From: an uncultured Ulvibacter sp.
GTDB lineage: Bacteria; Bacteroidota; Bacteroidia; Flavobacteriales; Flavobacteriaceae
DNA length: 59,364 bases
NCBI GenBank assembly: GCA_943789105.1
Contig: CALSSW010000004.1
Coordinates: 1 to 59,364 of the forward strand
Direction of reading: 5' to 3'
Positions 43,549 to 52,920 of the stretch are shown here, one piece after another. The notes beneath the pieces are model-generated. The model worked only from the letters and a program-made list of their open reading frames with translations, did no database searches and was not told where the DNA came from. The translations under genes were made by a program, and so were the position numbers. Numbering within the stretch: the stretch's first letter is position 1; each line of letters begins with the position of its first letter.

Positions 43549-44724
43549 TTATAATTCGTTGAGTACTTGTGATAAGATAGTGCATCCTTCCATAATTTCT
43601 GCATTAGAAATGGTAAGGGGAGGGGTAATTCTAATGGCTCTTGGTTCAAAAAGTAACCAAAACAAAATTAGATTTTTGTCTTTACACTTTAAAACCACTT
43701 GATTTGCAATGGCTGGGGTTTCCATAATCAGGGCCAACATTAAACCGGTTCCACGAATTTCTTTAATAGCATCATGTACAAGTAAACTACGTAGTAATAG
43801 TTCTTTTTCTAGGGCTTGTTGCATTAAAGTGCTCTGGGTAATTTCTTCAAGTGTTGCTAGAGCCGCTGCAGCAATAACAGCATTACCTCCAAAGGTTGTT
43901 ATATGGCCTAACTTTGGTTTTTCTTGCAATAGGTCCATTAGGGGTTTAGATGCTGTAAATGCTCCAATGGGTAACCCGCCGCCCATACCTTTTCCCATCA
44001 CTAAAATATCTGGCACTACCCTGTAATTCATAAAGCCAAAGAGTTTTCCAGTACGGCCATATCCAGGCTGTATTTCATCTAAAATTAAAAGTGCACCCAC
44101 CTGTTGACACCTTGCTTTGACTTTTGCTAAATAATCATTAGTAGGCTTTATAAAACCTGCACCTCCTTGAATAGTTTCAAGTATAACAGCTGCTGTGTTG
44201 TTTGTGATCTGCTCCAAGCAAGTTTCACAGTTAAATAAAATAGCCCTACACTGGGGTAACAATGGTTTAAAGGCTTCTTTTCTCTGCTCATAGCCCATAA
44301 CACTTAGAGCGCCCATTGTATTTCCGTGATAGGCAAGATTTGCGTATAAAATTTCTGCTCTACCAGTTGCACGGCGCGCTAGTTTTAAAGCTCCTTCAAT
44401 GGCTTCTGTACCGCTATTTACTAAATAGGTAGTCTCTAAGGGTCTAGGCAAATGCTTTGCAAGTAATTTGGTGAGTGAAACTGCTGGCCTTTGGATATAC
44501 TCTCCATACACCATTACATGCATGTATTTTTGCGCTTGGGCAGTAATAGCCTTTACAACTCTAGGATGGCTATGGCCAAGACTACATGCAGAAACACCGG
44601 CAACAAAATCTAAATGTGCAACTCCATTGGTGTCATAAATATAACTCCCATTGGCATGAGATATTTCCATCGCCAATGGGTGCTGGGTGGTTTGAGTTTG
44701 GTGTTTGTAGAAATCTTTTTTCAA
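43549..44724 (-). CDS. Class III PLP-dependent aminotransferase
   Basis: A 391-aa fold-type I aminotransferase with TYLVNSGTEAIEGALKLARR (PLP phosphate site), ILDEIQPGYGRTGKLFGF (Asp contacting the pyridine N), VMGKGMGGGLPIGAF (Schiff-base Lys) and TTFGGNAVIAAAAL. It belongs to the acetylornithine/ornithine/4-aminobutyrate group; the amino donor cannot be assigned. No arg genes are nearby. It follows the OstA-like gene by 70 nt. Confidence 0.9.
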   Translation of the reverse strand: MKKDFYKHQTQTTQHPLAMEISHANGSYIYDTNGVAHLDFVAGVSACSLGHSHPRVVKAITAQAQKYMHVMVYGEYIQRPAVSLTKLLAKHLPRPLETTYLVNSGTEAIEGALKLARRATGRAEILYANLAYHGNTMGALSVMGYEQRKEAFKPLLPQCRAILFNCETCLEQITNNTAAVILETIQGGAGFIKPTNDYLAKVKARCQQVGALLILDEIQPGYGRTGKLFGFMNYRVVPDILVMGKGMGGGLPIGAFTASKPLMDLLQEKPKLGHITTFGGNAVIAAAALATLEEITQSTLMQQALEKELLLRSLLVHDAIKEIRGTGLMLALIMETPAIANQVVLKCKDKNLILFWLLFEPRAIRITPPLTISNAEIMEGCTILSQVLNEL

Positions 44725-44794
44725 TGGGCTATAACTAGATTGTAAAAATAGAGACTAACAATTATAATGTAGGTAACATTACCCTCAAAATAAA

Positions 44795-46564
44795 TTAATA
44801 ATCCTTGGTTTTTACCTTATCTTTTTGTTCTAAGGTGTCATTTTTTTCCAAGGGTGATTCCTGCAAGGGATTGTCTTGGGGTCTGTTTTTAAAAACGTCA
44901 GCATTTAGCTTTGATGCCTCTGGAATATTTAATTGTTCTTTACTTTTTTCACCAAAAAAGGCTTCTTGAAATTTTGGAAGCGGTATGCCTTTTATTTTTG
45001 GCAGTATGGGCACAGCTTTTCCTTTAAATAATGCATCTTTATCTTGTAATCGTTCCTCTGCCCGCCAAACAAAACCGGCTAATATTCTTGCCTCGGGAGG
45101 TATTTTTGAGAGTGGATATATTTTACCAGTTCCTTTTTTAATAAAACGTATGCCTTCAATTTCTTGATTTTCCAAATACATCTGTATGGAGCTAGATACA
45201 GTGTTGTTTATTCCAATGAGCTTGTCTTTGTCGTTACGTGCAAAATAAATTACTTGTGCGTTTTGGTCAATATTTATGGTATCTAACTCATTGTTGGTGA
45301 ACAGGCCAACAAGACGTTTCCCTTTTACTTGATTATAACCCAAAGAATCTTTTTGTATTAAAAACGCATTGTTAAACACCTTTAAGGTGTCAAGTTGTTG
45401 TGTTTCGGTATTATTAATTAAATGAATGGTATCACCAGTCATTTGGTTTTGGCCAGTCCAAAGAACGGGACGATGTATGAGTTTTGTAATTCCTTTTTTC
45501 TGGTTCACAAATATAGAATCACACTTGCCGCTGGTTGGGGCTTGCTCTGGATTGCTTGATTCTTTAAAAAAACGTGCTTTGTAAAACCCTTTAAGAATTC
45601 TATTATCTGGTTTTCCTGTAATTTGTAATGTATCTGCATGGATGTATACAGAGTCTCGTTCTTGAAGGGTTATGGCCAAGGCTCGTTTGGTAATAAACAC
45701 AGAATCTTTTTGTCTGAAAACCTCTGCATAATGCCCACGTATAATACTTTGATTACTAGTATCTATTACTTTAATGTTGTTGGTGGCAGAAGCAAAACTT
45801 CTATTTCGATCAAAGTAAATACTATCTCCATAAAGTGTTCTGCTTTGGTAATCTACTCTAGAGTTTTTCACAAAATAACCGGTATCTTCTCTTGTATCAT
45901 AAAAACCACGCTCACAATACACAGTACTGGAGTCACTTACTATGGTAGAAGGGCCATAGAGGTAACTTGCACCTGTTTGTGAGTAAAAATTAAGTTGCTG
46001 AGAGTTTATGGTGTATTTTGGGTTTATAATCTTTACATCACTGCTAAATTGGTAGTTTTTCTGGGATGCGTAATACCTTCCAATTCTGCTGGTTAGTGTG
46101 CTGGCGGTATCTACAACCCTACCACCGCTTCTGTAGTAAGCTTCTTGCTTTACTCTATCAAAGTAAAGGGTATCTGTTTTTAGTGTTGTTTGGGGCTCTT
46201 TAAAGACAACATCACCACTTGCAAATGCAAATTGAGTATTGCCGTTATACTCTGCATAATTACTATTCATGGAAATAGTATCTCCTTGCTTTATTTTAAC
46301 CTCACCATAGGCTTTTACAAAATTATCTTTGAGGTATACATAGGCTTGATTACACCACATTTTAATACCTTCATGGATTATATATACCTGTCCTTCTGTG
46401 TCTTTGGTGTATATGAACGCATCTGGTAATTCTGGCTTACGCTCTAAATATCCAGACTGTATGTCAACCTTGGTTTTATCTGCTTGCTGATTGGTTTGAG
46501 CTAGTGTAACTCCTGTGAAAAGGAGCAGTAGCAATAGACCTATATGTGGCAACTTTTTTTGCAA
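44795..46564 (-). CDS. OstA/LptA-like periplasmic protein
   Basis: The 589-aa protein starts with a signal peptide (LPHIGLLLLLLFTGVTLAQ) and contains long runs of OstA-like beta-jellyroll turns (VYLKDNFVKAYGEVKIKQGD, ISMNSNYAEYNGNTQ, LYGDSIYFDRN). The charged C-terminus is disordered. OstA-like proteins form the periplasmic bridge that carries LPS to LptD, and this long version is typical of Bacteroidota. It follows purA by 65 nt in a probable fur-purA-ostA-aminotransferase operon. Confidence 0.88.
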   Translation of the reverse strand: MQKKLPHIGLLLLLLFTGVTLAQTNQQADKTKVDIQSGYLERKPELPDAFIYTKDTEGQVYIIHEGIKMWCNQAYVYLKDNFVKAYGEVKIKQGDTISMNSNYAEYNGNTQFAFASGDVVFKEPQTTLKTDTLYFDRVKQEAYYRSGGRVVDTASTLTSRIGRYYASQKNYQFSSDVKIINPKYTINSQQLNFYSQTGASYLYGPSTIVSDSSTVYCERGFYDTREDTGYFVKNSRVDYQSRTLYGDSIYFDRNRSFASATNNIKVIDTSNQSIIRGHYAEVFRQKDSVFITKRALAITLQERDSVYIHADTLQITGKPDNRILKGFYKARFFKESSNPEQAPTSGKCDSIFVNQKKGITKLIHRPVLWTGQNQMTGDTIHLINNTETQQLDTLKVFNNAFLIQKDSLGYNQVKGKRLVGLFTNNELDTINIDQNAQVIYFARNDKDKLIGINNTVSSSIQMYLENQEIEGIRFIKKGTGKIYPLSKIPPEARILAGFVWRAEERLQDKDALFKGKAVPILPKIKGIPLPKFQEAFFGEKSKEQLNIPEASKLNADVFKNRPQDNPLQESPLEKNDTLEQKDKVKTKDY

Positions 46565-46629
46565 TATATTTTATACTGTTTTGATATACTACTCTAGGTT
46601 TAAACCAATATAGTTTGAAAAATTCTTTT

Positions 46630-47901
46630 TTAACGGTGTATTGTTTGGGTTCTATCTGGACCTACTGAAACTATATTAATTGGAATTTCTAACTCCTTTT
46701 CTAGAAAATCGATGTATTGGTTTAATTCTTTTGGGAACTCAGAAACCGCTCTCATTTTTGTTAAATCCTCTTTCCAACAAGGAAAACTTGTATAAATTGG
46801 TGTAACGTTTTCTGGCTCAATGTTGTAGGGTAGGTGAGTAATGGTTTCTCCTTTGTATTTGTAGGCCGTACATACCTTTAGGGTACTAAATCCAGAGAGT
46901 ACATCTCCTTTCATCATGTTTAATTGGGTAACTCCATTTACCTCACAGGTGTATTTTAAAGCTACTAAATCTAGCCATCCACAACGTCTTGGCCTTCCAG
47001 TTACCGCTCCAAATTCACGTCCTATTTTTGCCATTTCAACACCTACTTTATCAAAAAGTTCGGTAGGGAATGGTCCAGAACCAACACGAGTGGTGTAGGC
47101 TTTAAAGATTCCGTAGACATCTTTCACTTTATTTGGTGCAATCCCTAATCCTGTGCAAGCACCTGCTGCTGTTGTATTTGAAGAGGTAACAAATGGGTAT
47201 GTTCCAAAATCAATATCTAGTAAAGATCCTTGTGCACCTTCTGCCAATATTGTTTTTCCAGCTTTTATAGCCTCATGGAAATACTGCTCACTGTCAATAA
47301 AGGTTAATTCTTTAAGGCGGTCTACAGCCTCATAGAATTCAGCTTCCATTTCATCTAAATCATACTGTATGTCAACATCATAAAACGAAATCATAGCCTC
47401 ATGTTTGTTGGCCAGTTGGCGGTATTTTGTTTTCCAGTCTTTCATCTCCAAATCCCCGATACGAATCCCGTTTCTACCGGTTTTATCCATATAGGTTGGC
47501 CCTATGCCTTTTAATGTAGAGCCAATCTTTGCCTTGCCTTTACTAGCCTCACTAGCTGCATCCAAGAGCCTGTGAGTAGGCAAAATAAGGTGTGCTTTTC
47601 TTGATATTATTAACTTTGCTTTGTAGTCTATATCGAATTGATCTAAACCTTCCAATTCTTTTACAAACACAACGGGATCTATCACCACACCATTGCCAAT
47701 GACATTCATGGCTGTTTTGTGAAAAATTCCTGATGGAATAGTTCTTAAAACGTGTTTAATACCGTCAAACTCTAAGGTGTGTCCTGCATTAGGACCTCCT
47801 TGAAATCGAGCAATGATATCATAATCTGCTGTCAGTACATCGACGATTTTTCCTTTTCCTTCGTCTCCCCATTGTAATCCAAGTAGTAAGTCTACTGCCA
47901 T
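46630..47901 (-). CDS. purA: Adenylosuccinate synthetase
   Basis: PurA joins IMP and aspartate using GTP in AMP synthesis. It has LLGLQWGDEGKGKIVD (12-18 GDEGKGK, with the catalytic Asp), ARFQGGPNAGHTL with the catalytic His, STLKGIGPTYMDKTGR, EGAQGSLLDIDFGTYPFVTSS and TGRPRRCGWLD. At 423 aa it is complete. It begins 17 nt after the Fur-family gene stop. Confidence 0.97.
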   Translation of the reverse strand: MAVDLLLGLQWGDEGKGKIVDVLTADYDIIARFQGGPNAGHTLEFDGIKHVLRTIPSGIFHKTAMNVIGNGVVIDPVVFVKELEGLDQFDIDYKAKLIISRKAHLILPTHRLLDAASEASKGKAKIGSTLKGIGPTYMDKTGRNGIRIGDLEMKDWKTKYRQLANKHEAMISFYDVDIQYDLDEMEAEFYEAVDRLKELTFIDSEQYFHEAIKAGKTILAEGAQGSLLDIDFGTYPFVTSSNTTAAGACTGLGIAPNKVKDVYGIFKAYTTRVGSGPFPTELFDKVGVEMAKIGREFGAVTGRPRRCGWLDLVALKYTCEVNGVTQLNMMKGDVLSGFSTLKVCTAYKYKGETITHLPYNIEPENVTPIYTSFPCWKEDLTKMRAVSEFPKELNQYIDFLEKELEIPINIVSVGPDRTQTIHR

Positions 47902-47918
47902 AATTGTAATGTATTTCC

Positions 47919-48377
47919 CTATTGTTCTGGGTTGGTTGTGTTTTTTGTCCCGTAAAAATATAGTGAGTGTTTAGATATGGTAATATCAAAAACATCTTCT
48001 ATGGTTTTTTTAATATTTTGTATTCTTGGATCACAGAATTCTATAACTTCTCCGTTGTCTAGAATAACGTGGTCGTGTTGTTTGTCAAAATATGATTTTT
48101 CGTAATGTGCTTGATTTTGTCCAAATTGATGCTTACGCACCAACATGCATTCTAGCAATAATTCTATTGTGTTGTAGAGTGTTGCTCGGCTTACACGATA
48201 GTTTTTATTTTTCATTATGATATATAAAGACTCAATATCAAAATGTTCTTCCTGGTCGTAAATTTCTTGCAGTATAGCATAGCGTTCGGGTGTTTTACGG
48301 TGCCCTTTTGTCTCTAAAAATGCAGTGAACACATTTTTTACAATATCTTGATTGTTTGCTTCAGTTTTTAAACTCAT
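47919..48377 (-). CDS. Fur-family metal-dependent transcriptional regulator
   Basis: The 152-aa protein has the winged-helix part ([38 protein letters not shown]) and the metal-binding part [17 protein letters not shown]. It lacks the CxxC pairs of the structural zinc site found in many Fur proteins. Whether it senses Fe, Zn or peroxide cannot be told. Inverted repeats at 48421-48448 upstream may be its own operator. It leads the purA operon. Confidence 0.9.
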   Translation of the reverse strand: MSLKTEANNQDIVKNVFTAFLETKGHRKTPERYAILQEIYDQEEHFDIESLYIIMKNKNYRVSRATLYNTIELLLECMLVRKHQFGQNQAHYEKSYFDKQHDHVILDNGEVIEFCDPRIQNIKKTIEDVFDITISKHSLYFYGTKNTTNPEQ

Positions 48378-48420
48378 AGTTTGGCAATGAATCGCTTAGC
48401 TTTATTAACACAATATTGAT

Positions 48421-48448
48421 AACCTTTAGGTTGCCATATAATTGCAAC
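48421..48448. promoter_or_regulatory. Inverted repeats upstream of the Fur-family gene, candidate operator
   Basis: AACCT-TT-AGGTT (48421-48432) is a perfect dyad, and GTTGC (48430-48434) pairs with GCAAC (48444-48448). They lie 44 to 71 nt before the fur ATG, a plausible place for autoregulation. Neither closely matches the classical Fur box. Confidence 0.3.
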
Positions 48449-48506
48449 GGATACTTAAATTTAAAAATAATATATGTTATCTGATAAAGGCTCAAAAATA
48501 GCAAAA

Positions 48507-50711
48507 TTACAAACGAGTTACTTTATCAATTCCGTTTATTTTTTTAATGTTTTGAACCAAGTTATCAAGAATATTTTTGTTTTTAACTAAGACCACGATA
48601 TTCCCAGTAAAGACCCCGTCATTGGTATCAAAATGTACCCTTTTCATATCTATATTTAAATTATTAGACACCTCTTTTGTCACGTTATTAACTAGGCCCA
48701 TTACGTCAATACCGCTTATGAGTAATTCTGCTTTAAATTCTCTTTGAGAAGAATCTACCCACTTTGCTTTTTGAATTCTATAATTATAATTTCCTTGGAG
48801 CTGAACGGCATTAGGACAATTTTTCTTGTGTACTTTAATTCCTTCCGCAACGGTTAAAAAACCAAATACATCATCTCCTGCAATTGGATTGCAACAGAGG
48901 GCTATTTTATAATCTAGTTGTTGCTCATCCTTTCCAAAAACCAATTGATCAAATTTTTCTGTAATTTCATTTTTATTTATATCACTTTGGTTGGGTTGTT
49001 TTCTAATTTTATTTTTAATAAAACTCACCAACACATTTGATCTAGAGGCTGCAAAATCTTTTAATTGTTTATTGTCTATAATGCCAGCGCCCACTCTGTA
49101 AAACAAATCAAGACTTGTTTTTACTTTATAAAATTGAATTAGTTGGTTGATTGTTTTATCATCAAGATTAATTTTTAGTGATTTTAATTTACGGCGTAGT
49201 ATTTCTCTACCGTCATTAGCTATTTGCTTTCGCTCTTCTTTGAGAGAAGATTTTATTTTTGATTGTGCTCTACTAGTAGAAGCATAATCAAGCCAGTTTG
49301 CTGTTGGTTTTGCGTTATTAGAAGTTATGACCTCTACTTGATCTCCACTTTGCAAGGGGTGGCTCAGAGGAACTAATTTACCGTTCACTTTTGTGCCTCT
49401 TGTATGCATGCCTACTTCTGTGTGTATATGGAAAGCAAAATCTAAGGCAGAGGCCCCTTTTGGAAGTGAATATAAATCTCCCTTTGGTGTAAACACAAAA
49501 ATCTCTTTTGCATAAAGGCTAAGTTTAAATTCTTCAACAAAATCTACTGCGCTGATATCTTGATTTTCTAGTGTGTCTTGTAATTTGTTAAGCCACATAT
49601 CAAGCCCACCTTCATCACTGTCATTATTTTTGTATTTATAGTGAGCAGCAAATCCTTTTTCTGCTATTTCATTCATACGTTCACTACGTATTTGTACTTC
49701 TACCCATTTACCTTTTGGCCCCATTACAGTGATGTGTAACGCTTCATAGCCTGTAGATTTTGGAGAAGAAATCCAATCTCTTAAACGCACGGGATTGGGA
49801 CGAAAGTTGTCTGTAACAATACTATAGATTTTCCAGGCCAAGAATTTTTCATTGGCAAGATCGCTTTTGTATATAATACGTACAGCAAACTTGTCATAAA
49901 CCTCATCAAATTTTACGTTTTGTGCCGCAATCTTTCTACGTATGCTAAAAATTGATTTTGGTCTTCCTTTTATTTCGTAGGTTAAATTCTCTGCAGTTAG
50001 TGCATTTTTAATAGTTTTTGAAAATGCAGTGATATAGGCATCTTGTTCTTCTTTACTATCTTTAATTTTGCTTAAAATGTCGTCGTATATTTCACGTTCT
50101 GTATACTTTAAGCTTAAATCTTCTAACTCAGTTTTTATTTTATACAAACCAATACGATGCGCCATGGGAGCATAAATATACAGGGTTTCACTTGCTATTT
50201 TTTCTTGTTTGTAACTAGGCATTGCGTCCATTGTTTGCATGTTATGCAACCGATCTGCAATTTTTATGATAATAACCCTAATGTCTTCATTGAGGGTTAA
50301 AAGCATTTTTCTGAAATTTTCTGCCTGCAAAGATACATCACCCTCATAAGGCATTTTAGAAATCTTTGTTAACCCTTGAACAATACGGGCAACTGTCTCT
50401 CCAAATAACTGTTCAATATCTGTAAAGGTATACTTGGTGTCTTCAATGACATCATGTAGCAGAGCAGCGGCAATAGAAGTGGCATCAAGTCCAATCTCAC
50501 TGGCCACAATTTTAGCCACAGCAATAGGATGAAAAATGTAGGCCTCTCCACTTTTTCTGCGCTGGTGTTTGTGTGCATCTACAGCAACATCAAAGGCAGA
50601 GCGTATGAGTTTTTTGTCTTCCTTAGATAAAATACGATAACTTATCTTGAGCAGCTCCTTATACTGTTTTGCTATAGCTTTGTTTTCCTGCTCTTTATCA
50701 ATTTCTGTCAT
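48507..50711 (-). CDS. spoT: Bifunctional (p)ppGpp synthetase/hydrolase, RelA/SpoT family
   Basis: This 734-aa protein makes and degrades the stringent-response alarmone. Domains in order: HD hydrolase (about 45-190, with HKHQRRKSGEAYIFHP and HDVIEDT intact), synthetase (about 235-370, GRPKSIFSIRRK and EVQIRSERMNEIAEKG), TGS (about 400-465, FVFTPKGDLYSLPKGA), helical and zinc-finger-like region (CCNPIAGDD) and ACT (about 655-734). The preserved hydrolase residues indicate a bifunctional Rel enzyme. It lies 129 nt upstream of the fur gene. Confidence 0.96.
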   Translation of the reverse strand: MTEIDKEQENKAIAKQYKELLKISYRILSKEDKKLIRSAFDVAVDAHKHQRRKSGEAYIFHPIAVAKIVASEIGLDATSIAAALLHDVIEDTKYTFTDIEQLFGETVARIVQGLTKISKMPYEGDVSLQAENFRKMLLTLNEDIRVIIIKIADRLHNMQTMDAMPSYKQEKIASETLYIYAPMAHRIGLYKIKTELEDLSLKYTEREIYDDILSKIKDSKEEQDAYITAFSKTIKNALTAENLTYEIKGRPKSIFSIRRKIAAQNVKFDEVYDKFAVRIIYKSDLANEKFLAWKIYSIVTDNFRPNPVRLRDWISSPKSTGYEALHITVMGPKGKWVEVQIRSERMNEIAEKGFAAHYKYKNNDSDEGGLDMWLNKLQDTLENQDISAVDFVEEFKLSLYAKEIFVFTPKGDLYSLPKGASALDFAFHIHTEVGMHTRGTKVNGKLVPLSHPLQSGDQVEVITSNNAKPTANWLDYASTSRAQSKIKSSLKEERKQIANDGREILRRKLKSLKINLDDKTINQLIQFYKVKTSLDLFYRVGAGIIDNKQLKDFAASRSNVLVSFIKNKIRKQPNQSDINKNEITEKFDQLVFGKDEQQLDYKIALCCNPIAGDDVFGFLTVAEGIKVHKKNCPNAVQLQGNYNYRIQKAKWVDSSQREFKAELLISGIDVMGLVNNVTKEVSNNLNIDMKRVHFDTNDGVFTGNIVVLVKNKNILDNLVQNIKKINGIDKVTRL

Positions 50712-50782
50712 AGATTAAAAATACAAATTCCAATTTTTAAAAAAAATTATAAGAGTTTAATTTTTAAATAAAAAATCAGCGC

Positions 50783-51574
50783 TTAAAAACCTCGTTGTCT
50801 TTTTGCTTCAAAAATTAAAATACCGGCCGCCACAGAGACATTCATACTGTCAATGGCACCTTGCATAGGAATGTGGATATTTTGAGTGCTTTGATTGCGC
50901 CAAAGTTCAGATAAGCCCGTTGCTTCTGTGCCTACAATAATGGCAGTGGGTTTTGTAAAGTCTTGTCTATAATAGGGCTCAGATTCTTGTAAAATAGCAC
51001 TAAAGACTTGTATGTTTTGCTGGGCTAGAAAATCAATAATTTCTTGGGTACTTCCCGTTGCAATGTTATTGGTAAATAAACATCCAACACTGCTACGTAT
51101 AATATTTGGATTATAGAGATCTGTTTTTGGGTTGGCAATAATAAATCCGTCTAGATTTGCTGCATCTGCAGTGCGTAGTAAAGCGCCAATATTTCCTGGT
51201 TTTTCTGGAGCTTCTGCAATGAGTAGTAAAGGGCTTTTACTTTTAAATTTTAATTTATTTAAAGCGAGTTCTTTTGTTTTTACAATTGCCAAGATCCCTT
51301 CAGTGGTCTTACGATAGGCCAGCTTTTGATATACCTCTAACGATATTTCAATAATTTGAGTGTTTTCTGTGGTATGCTTAGTGCTGTTTTCTAGGCAAAT
51401 TGCCTCACAAAACAGCAGGGTTTGCAACTCATAGCCTCCTTCAATGGCAAGTTGTATTTCTCGCTGGCCTTCTACCAAGAAAATACCTTGTTTACGTCTT
51501 TCTTTTGATTTTTCTAGCAATACTAAACACTGTTTGATCAAGCTGTTTTGTGTGCTGTTTATTTTTTTATACAT
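50783..51574 (-). CDS. TrmH/SpoU-family rRNA or tRNA 2'-O-methyltransferase
   Basis: The 263-aa protein has an N-terminal substrate-binding part (SKERRKQGIFLVEGQREIQLA) and a SpoU domain with motif 1 KPGNIGALLRTADAANLDGFI, motif 2 IIVGTEATGLSELW and motif 3 IPMQGAIDSMNVSVAAGILI. The ribose target is unknown. It lies between the rel gene and the amidohydrolases, all on the minus strand. Confidence 0.93.
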   Translation of the reverse strand: MYKKINSTQNSLIKQCLVLLEKSKERRKQGIFLVEGQREIQLAIEGGYELQTLLFCEAICLENSTKHTTENTQIIEISLEVYQKLAYRKTTEGILAIVKTKELALNKLKFKSKSPLLLIAEAPEKPGNIGALLRTADAANLDGFIIANPKTDLYNPNIIRSSVGCLFTNNIATGSTQEIIDFLAQQNIQVFSAILQESEPYYRQDFTKPTAIIVGTEATGLSELWRNQSTQNIHIPMQGAIDSMNVSVAAGILIFEAKRQRGF

Positions 51575-51609
51575 AGCTAAAAAAACGATTAGGGGTATTT
51601 AATGGTTTT

Positions 51610-52899
51610 TTACTTTTGGTTGTATTTACCCATATAACGTTTCCATAGTTCTGTTTGATGGGTTTCTAAGGAAATATCACGGCCATCAATAAAAGCGCTA
51701 CTTAAATTATTTCCCATCATATCAAGGGCATCTCCATCGCTGATAAACAAAGTGGCACTCTTTCCAAGCTCAAGAGTTCCGTACTTATCAAGGCCTAAAA
51801 TTTTTGCTGTATTACCAGAAATAAGCTGCAATGCTGTTTCTTTATCCATGCCTTGACCCACAAGTTGTCCTGCATAAAAGGGTAGGTTTCTTGTCTGGAA
51901 ATTAGACATGCTACTATTTTGTAATCCAACGAGTAAACCTCCCTCTACAAGTAATTTAGGGAGTTTATAAGGCAAATCATAATGATCATCTGCGCTTTTT
52001 GGTAGCGCATGTGTTTGCTGAACCAGTACGGGGATATCATGCTGCTTTAAAAAAGGAATTATTTTGTATCCCTGATAGGCTCCAATTAAAACAATTTGAT
52101 CTATCCCAGCTTGCTTACTAAGTGTAATAGCATCTATAATTTCTTTCTCTCCATCTGCATAGACATATAGTTTTTTGCTTCCATCAAATAGCCCTTGCAT
52201 AGCTTTAAATGATTCATTTGCTGGTTGGTCTTCACCCGTACCAAAAGCTTTAGATTCTTTAAGGTAGCTAGTTATTTTTTCGACTTGTTTGGTGTAGTTC
52301 TTGTCAGGTTTATAGCCTCTTGGCTCTCCAGCCCACCATCTACCTCTTCTAAAGGTGCTTGGCCAGTGAAGGTGTATGCCATCATCTGTTTTAATAGCGG
52401 CATCTTCCCAGTTCCAGGCATCAAACTGTACAATAGATGAGCTTCCAGAGATCGTACCACCTTGAGGTGTGATTTGGCCAATCAGTACGCCATTTGGGCG
52501 CATAGACTCTACCACTTTACTCTCAGCATTGTAGGCAATGATACTTCTAATGTGAGGTATCATATCACCAATTTCGTCCTGATCATTACTGGCCCTTACC
52601 GCATTCACTTCAATAAGGCCTAATGATTTTGCAGGTGCTATAAAGCCAGGGTATACATGTTTGCCTGTTGCGTTTATAATAGTCCCTTTAGCGCTTATAC
52701 CAGAGGTTCCAACGGCTGTTAAAATTCCATTTTCAAAAATAATGGTTGCGTTTTCAATGGTATTTCCATTACCAATATGAGCTGTGGCTCCAGTAATGGT
52801 TATGGCTCCCTTTTGAGAAGGAGCAGGGGTCTGTTGTGCGGCTACAGATACTCCAGTTATAGCCGTTATTACAATTAATAAGTGTCTTAATGTGTTCAT
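51610..52899 (-). CDS. Secreted amidohydrolase-family protein lacking the HxH metal site
   Basis: A 429-aa protein with a signal peptide (LIVITAITGVSVAAQQ) and the composite beta-sandwich/TIM-barrel layout of imidazolonepropionase-like amidohydrolases. Where the family has the metal-binding HxH after the GxxxPGxID strand, it has YPGFIAPAKSLG, and other expected His ligands are not evident. The sandwich end KYGTLELGKSATLFISDGD is preserved. It may be a non-catalytic partner of the large amidohydrolase 21 nt upstream, with which it is co-transcribed. Confidence 0.82.
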   Translation of the reverse strand: MNTLRHLLIVITAITGVSVAAQQTPAPSQKGAITITGATAHIGNGNTIENATIIFENGILTAVGTSGISAKGTIINATGKHVYPGFIAPAKSLGLIEVNAVRASNDQDEIGDMIPHIRSIIAYNAESKVVESMRPNGVLIGQITPQGGTISGSSSIVQFDAWNWEDAAIKTDDGIHLHWPSTFRRGRWWAGEPRGYKPDKNYTKQVEKITSYLKESKAFGTGEDQPANESFKAMQGLFDGSKKLYVYADGEKEIIDAITLSKQAGIDQIVLIGAYQGYKIIPFLKQHDIPVLVQQTHALPKSADDHYDLPYKLPKLLVEGGLLVGLQNSSMSNFQTRNLPFYAGQLVGQGMDKETALQLISGNTAKILGLDKYGTLELGKSATLFISDGDALDMMGNNLSSAFIDGRDISLETHQTELWKRYMGKYNQK

Positions 52900-52920
52900 A
52901 ATATATTCGTGCTATGGTTA

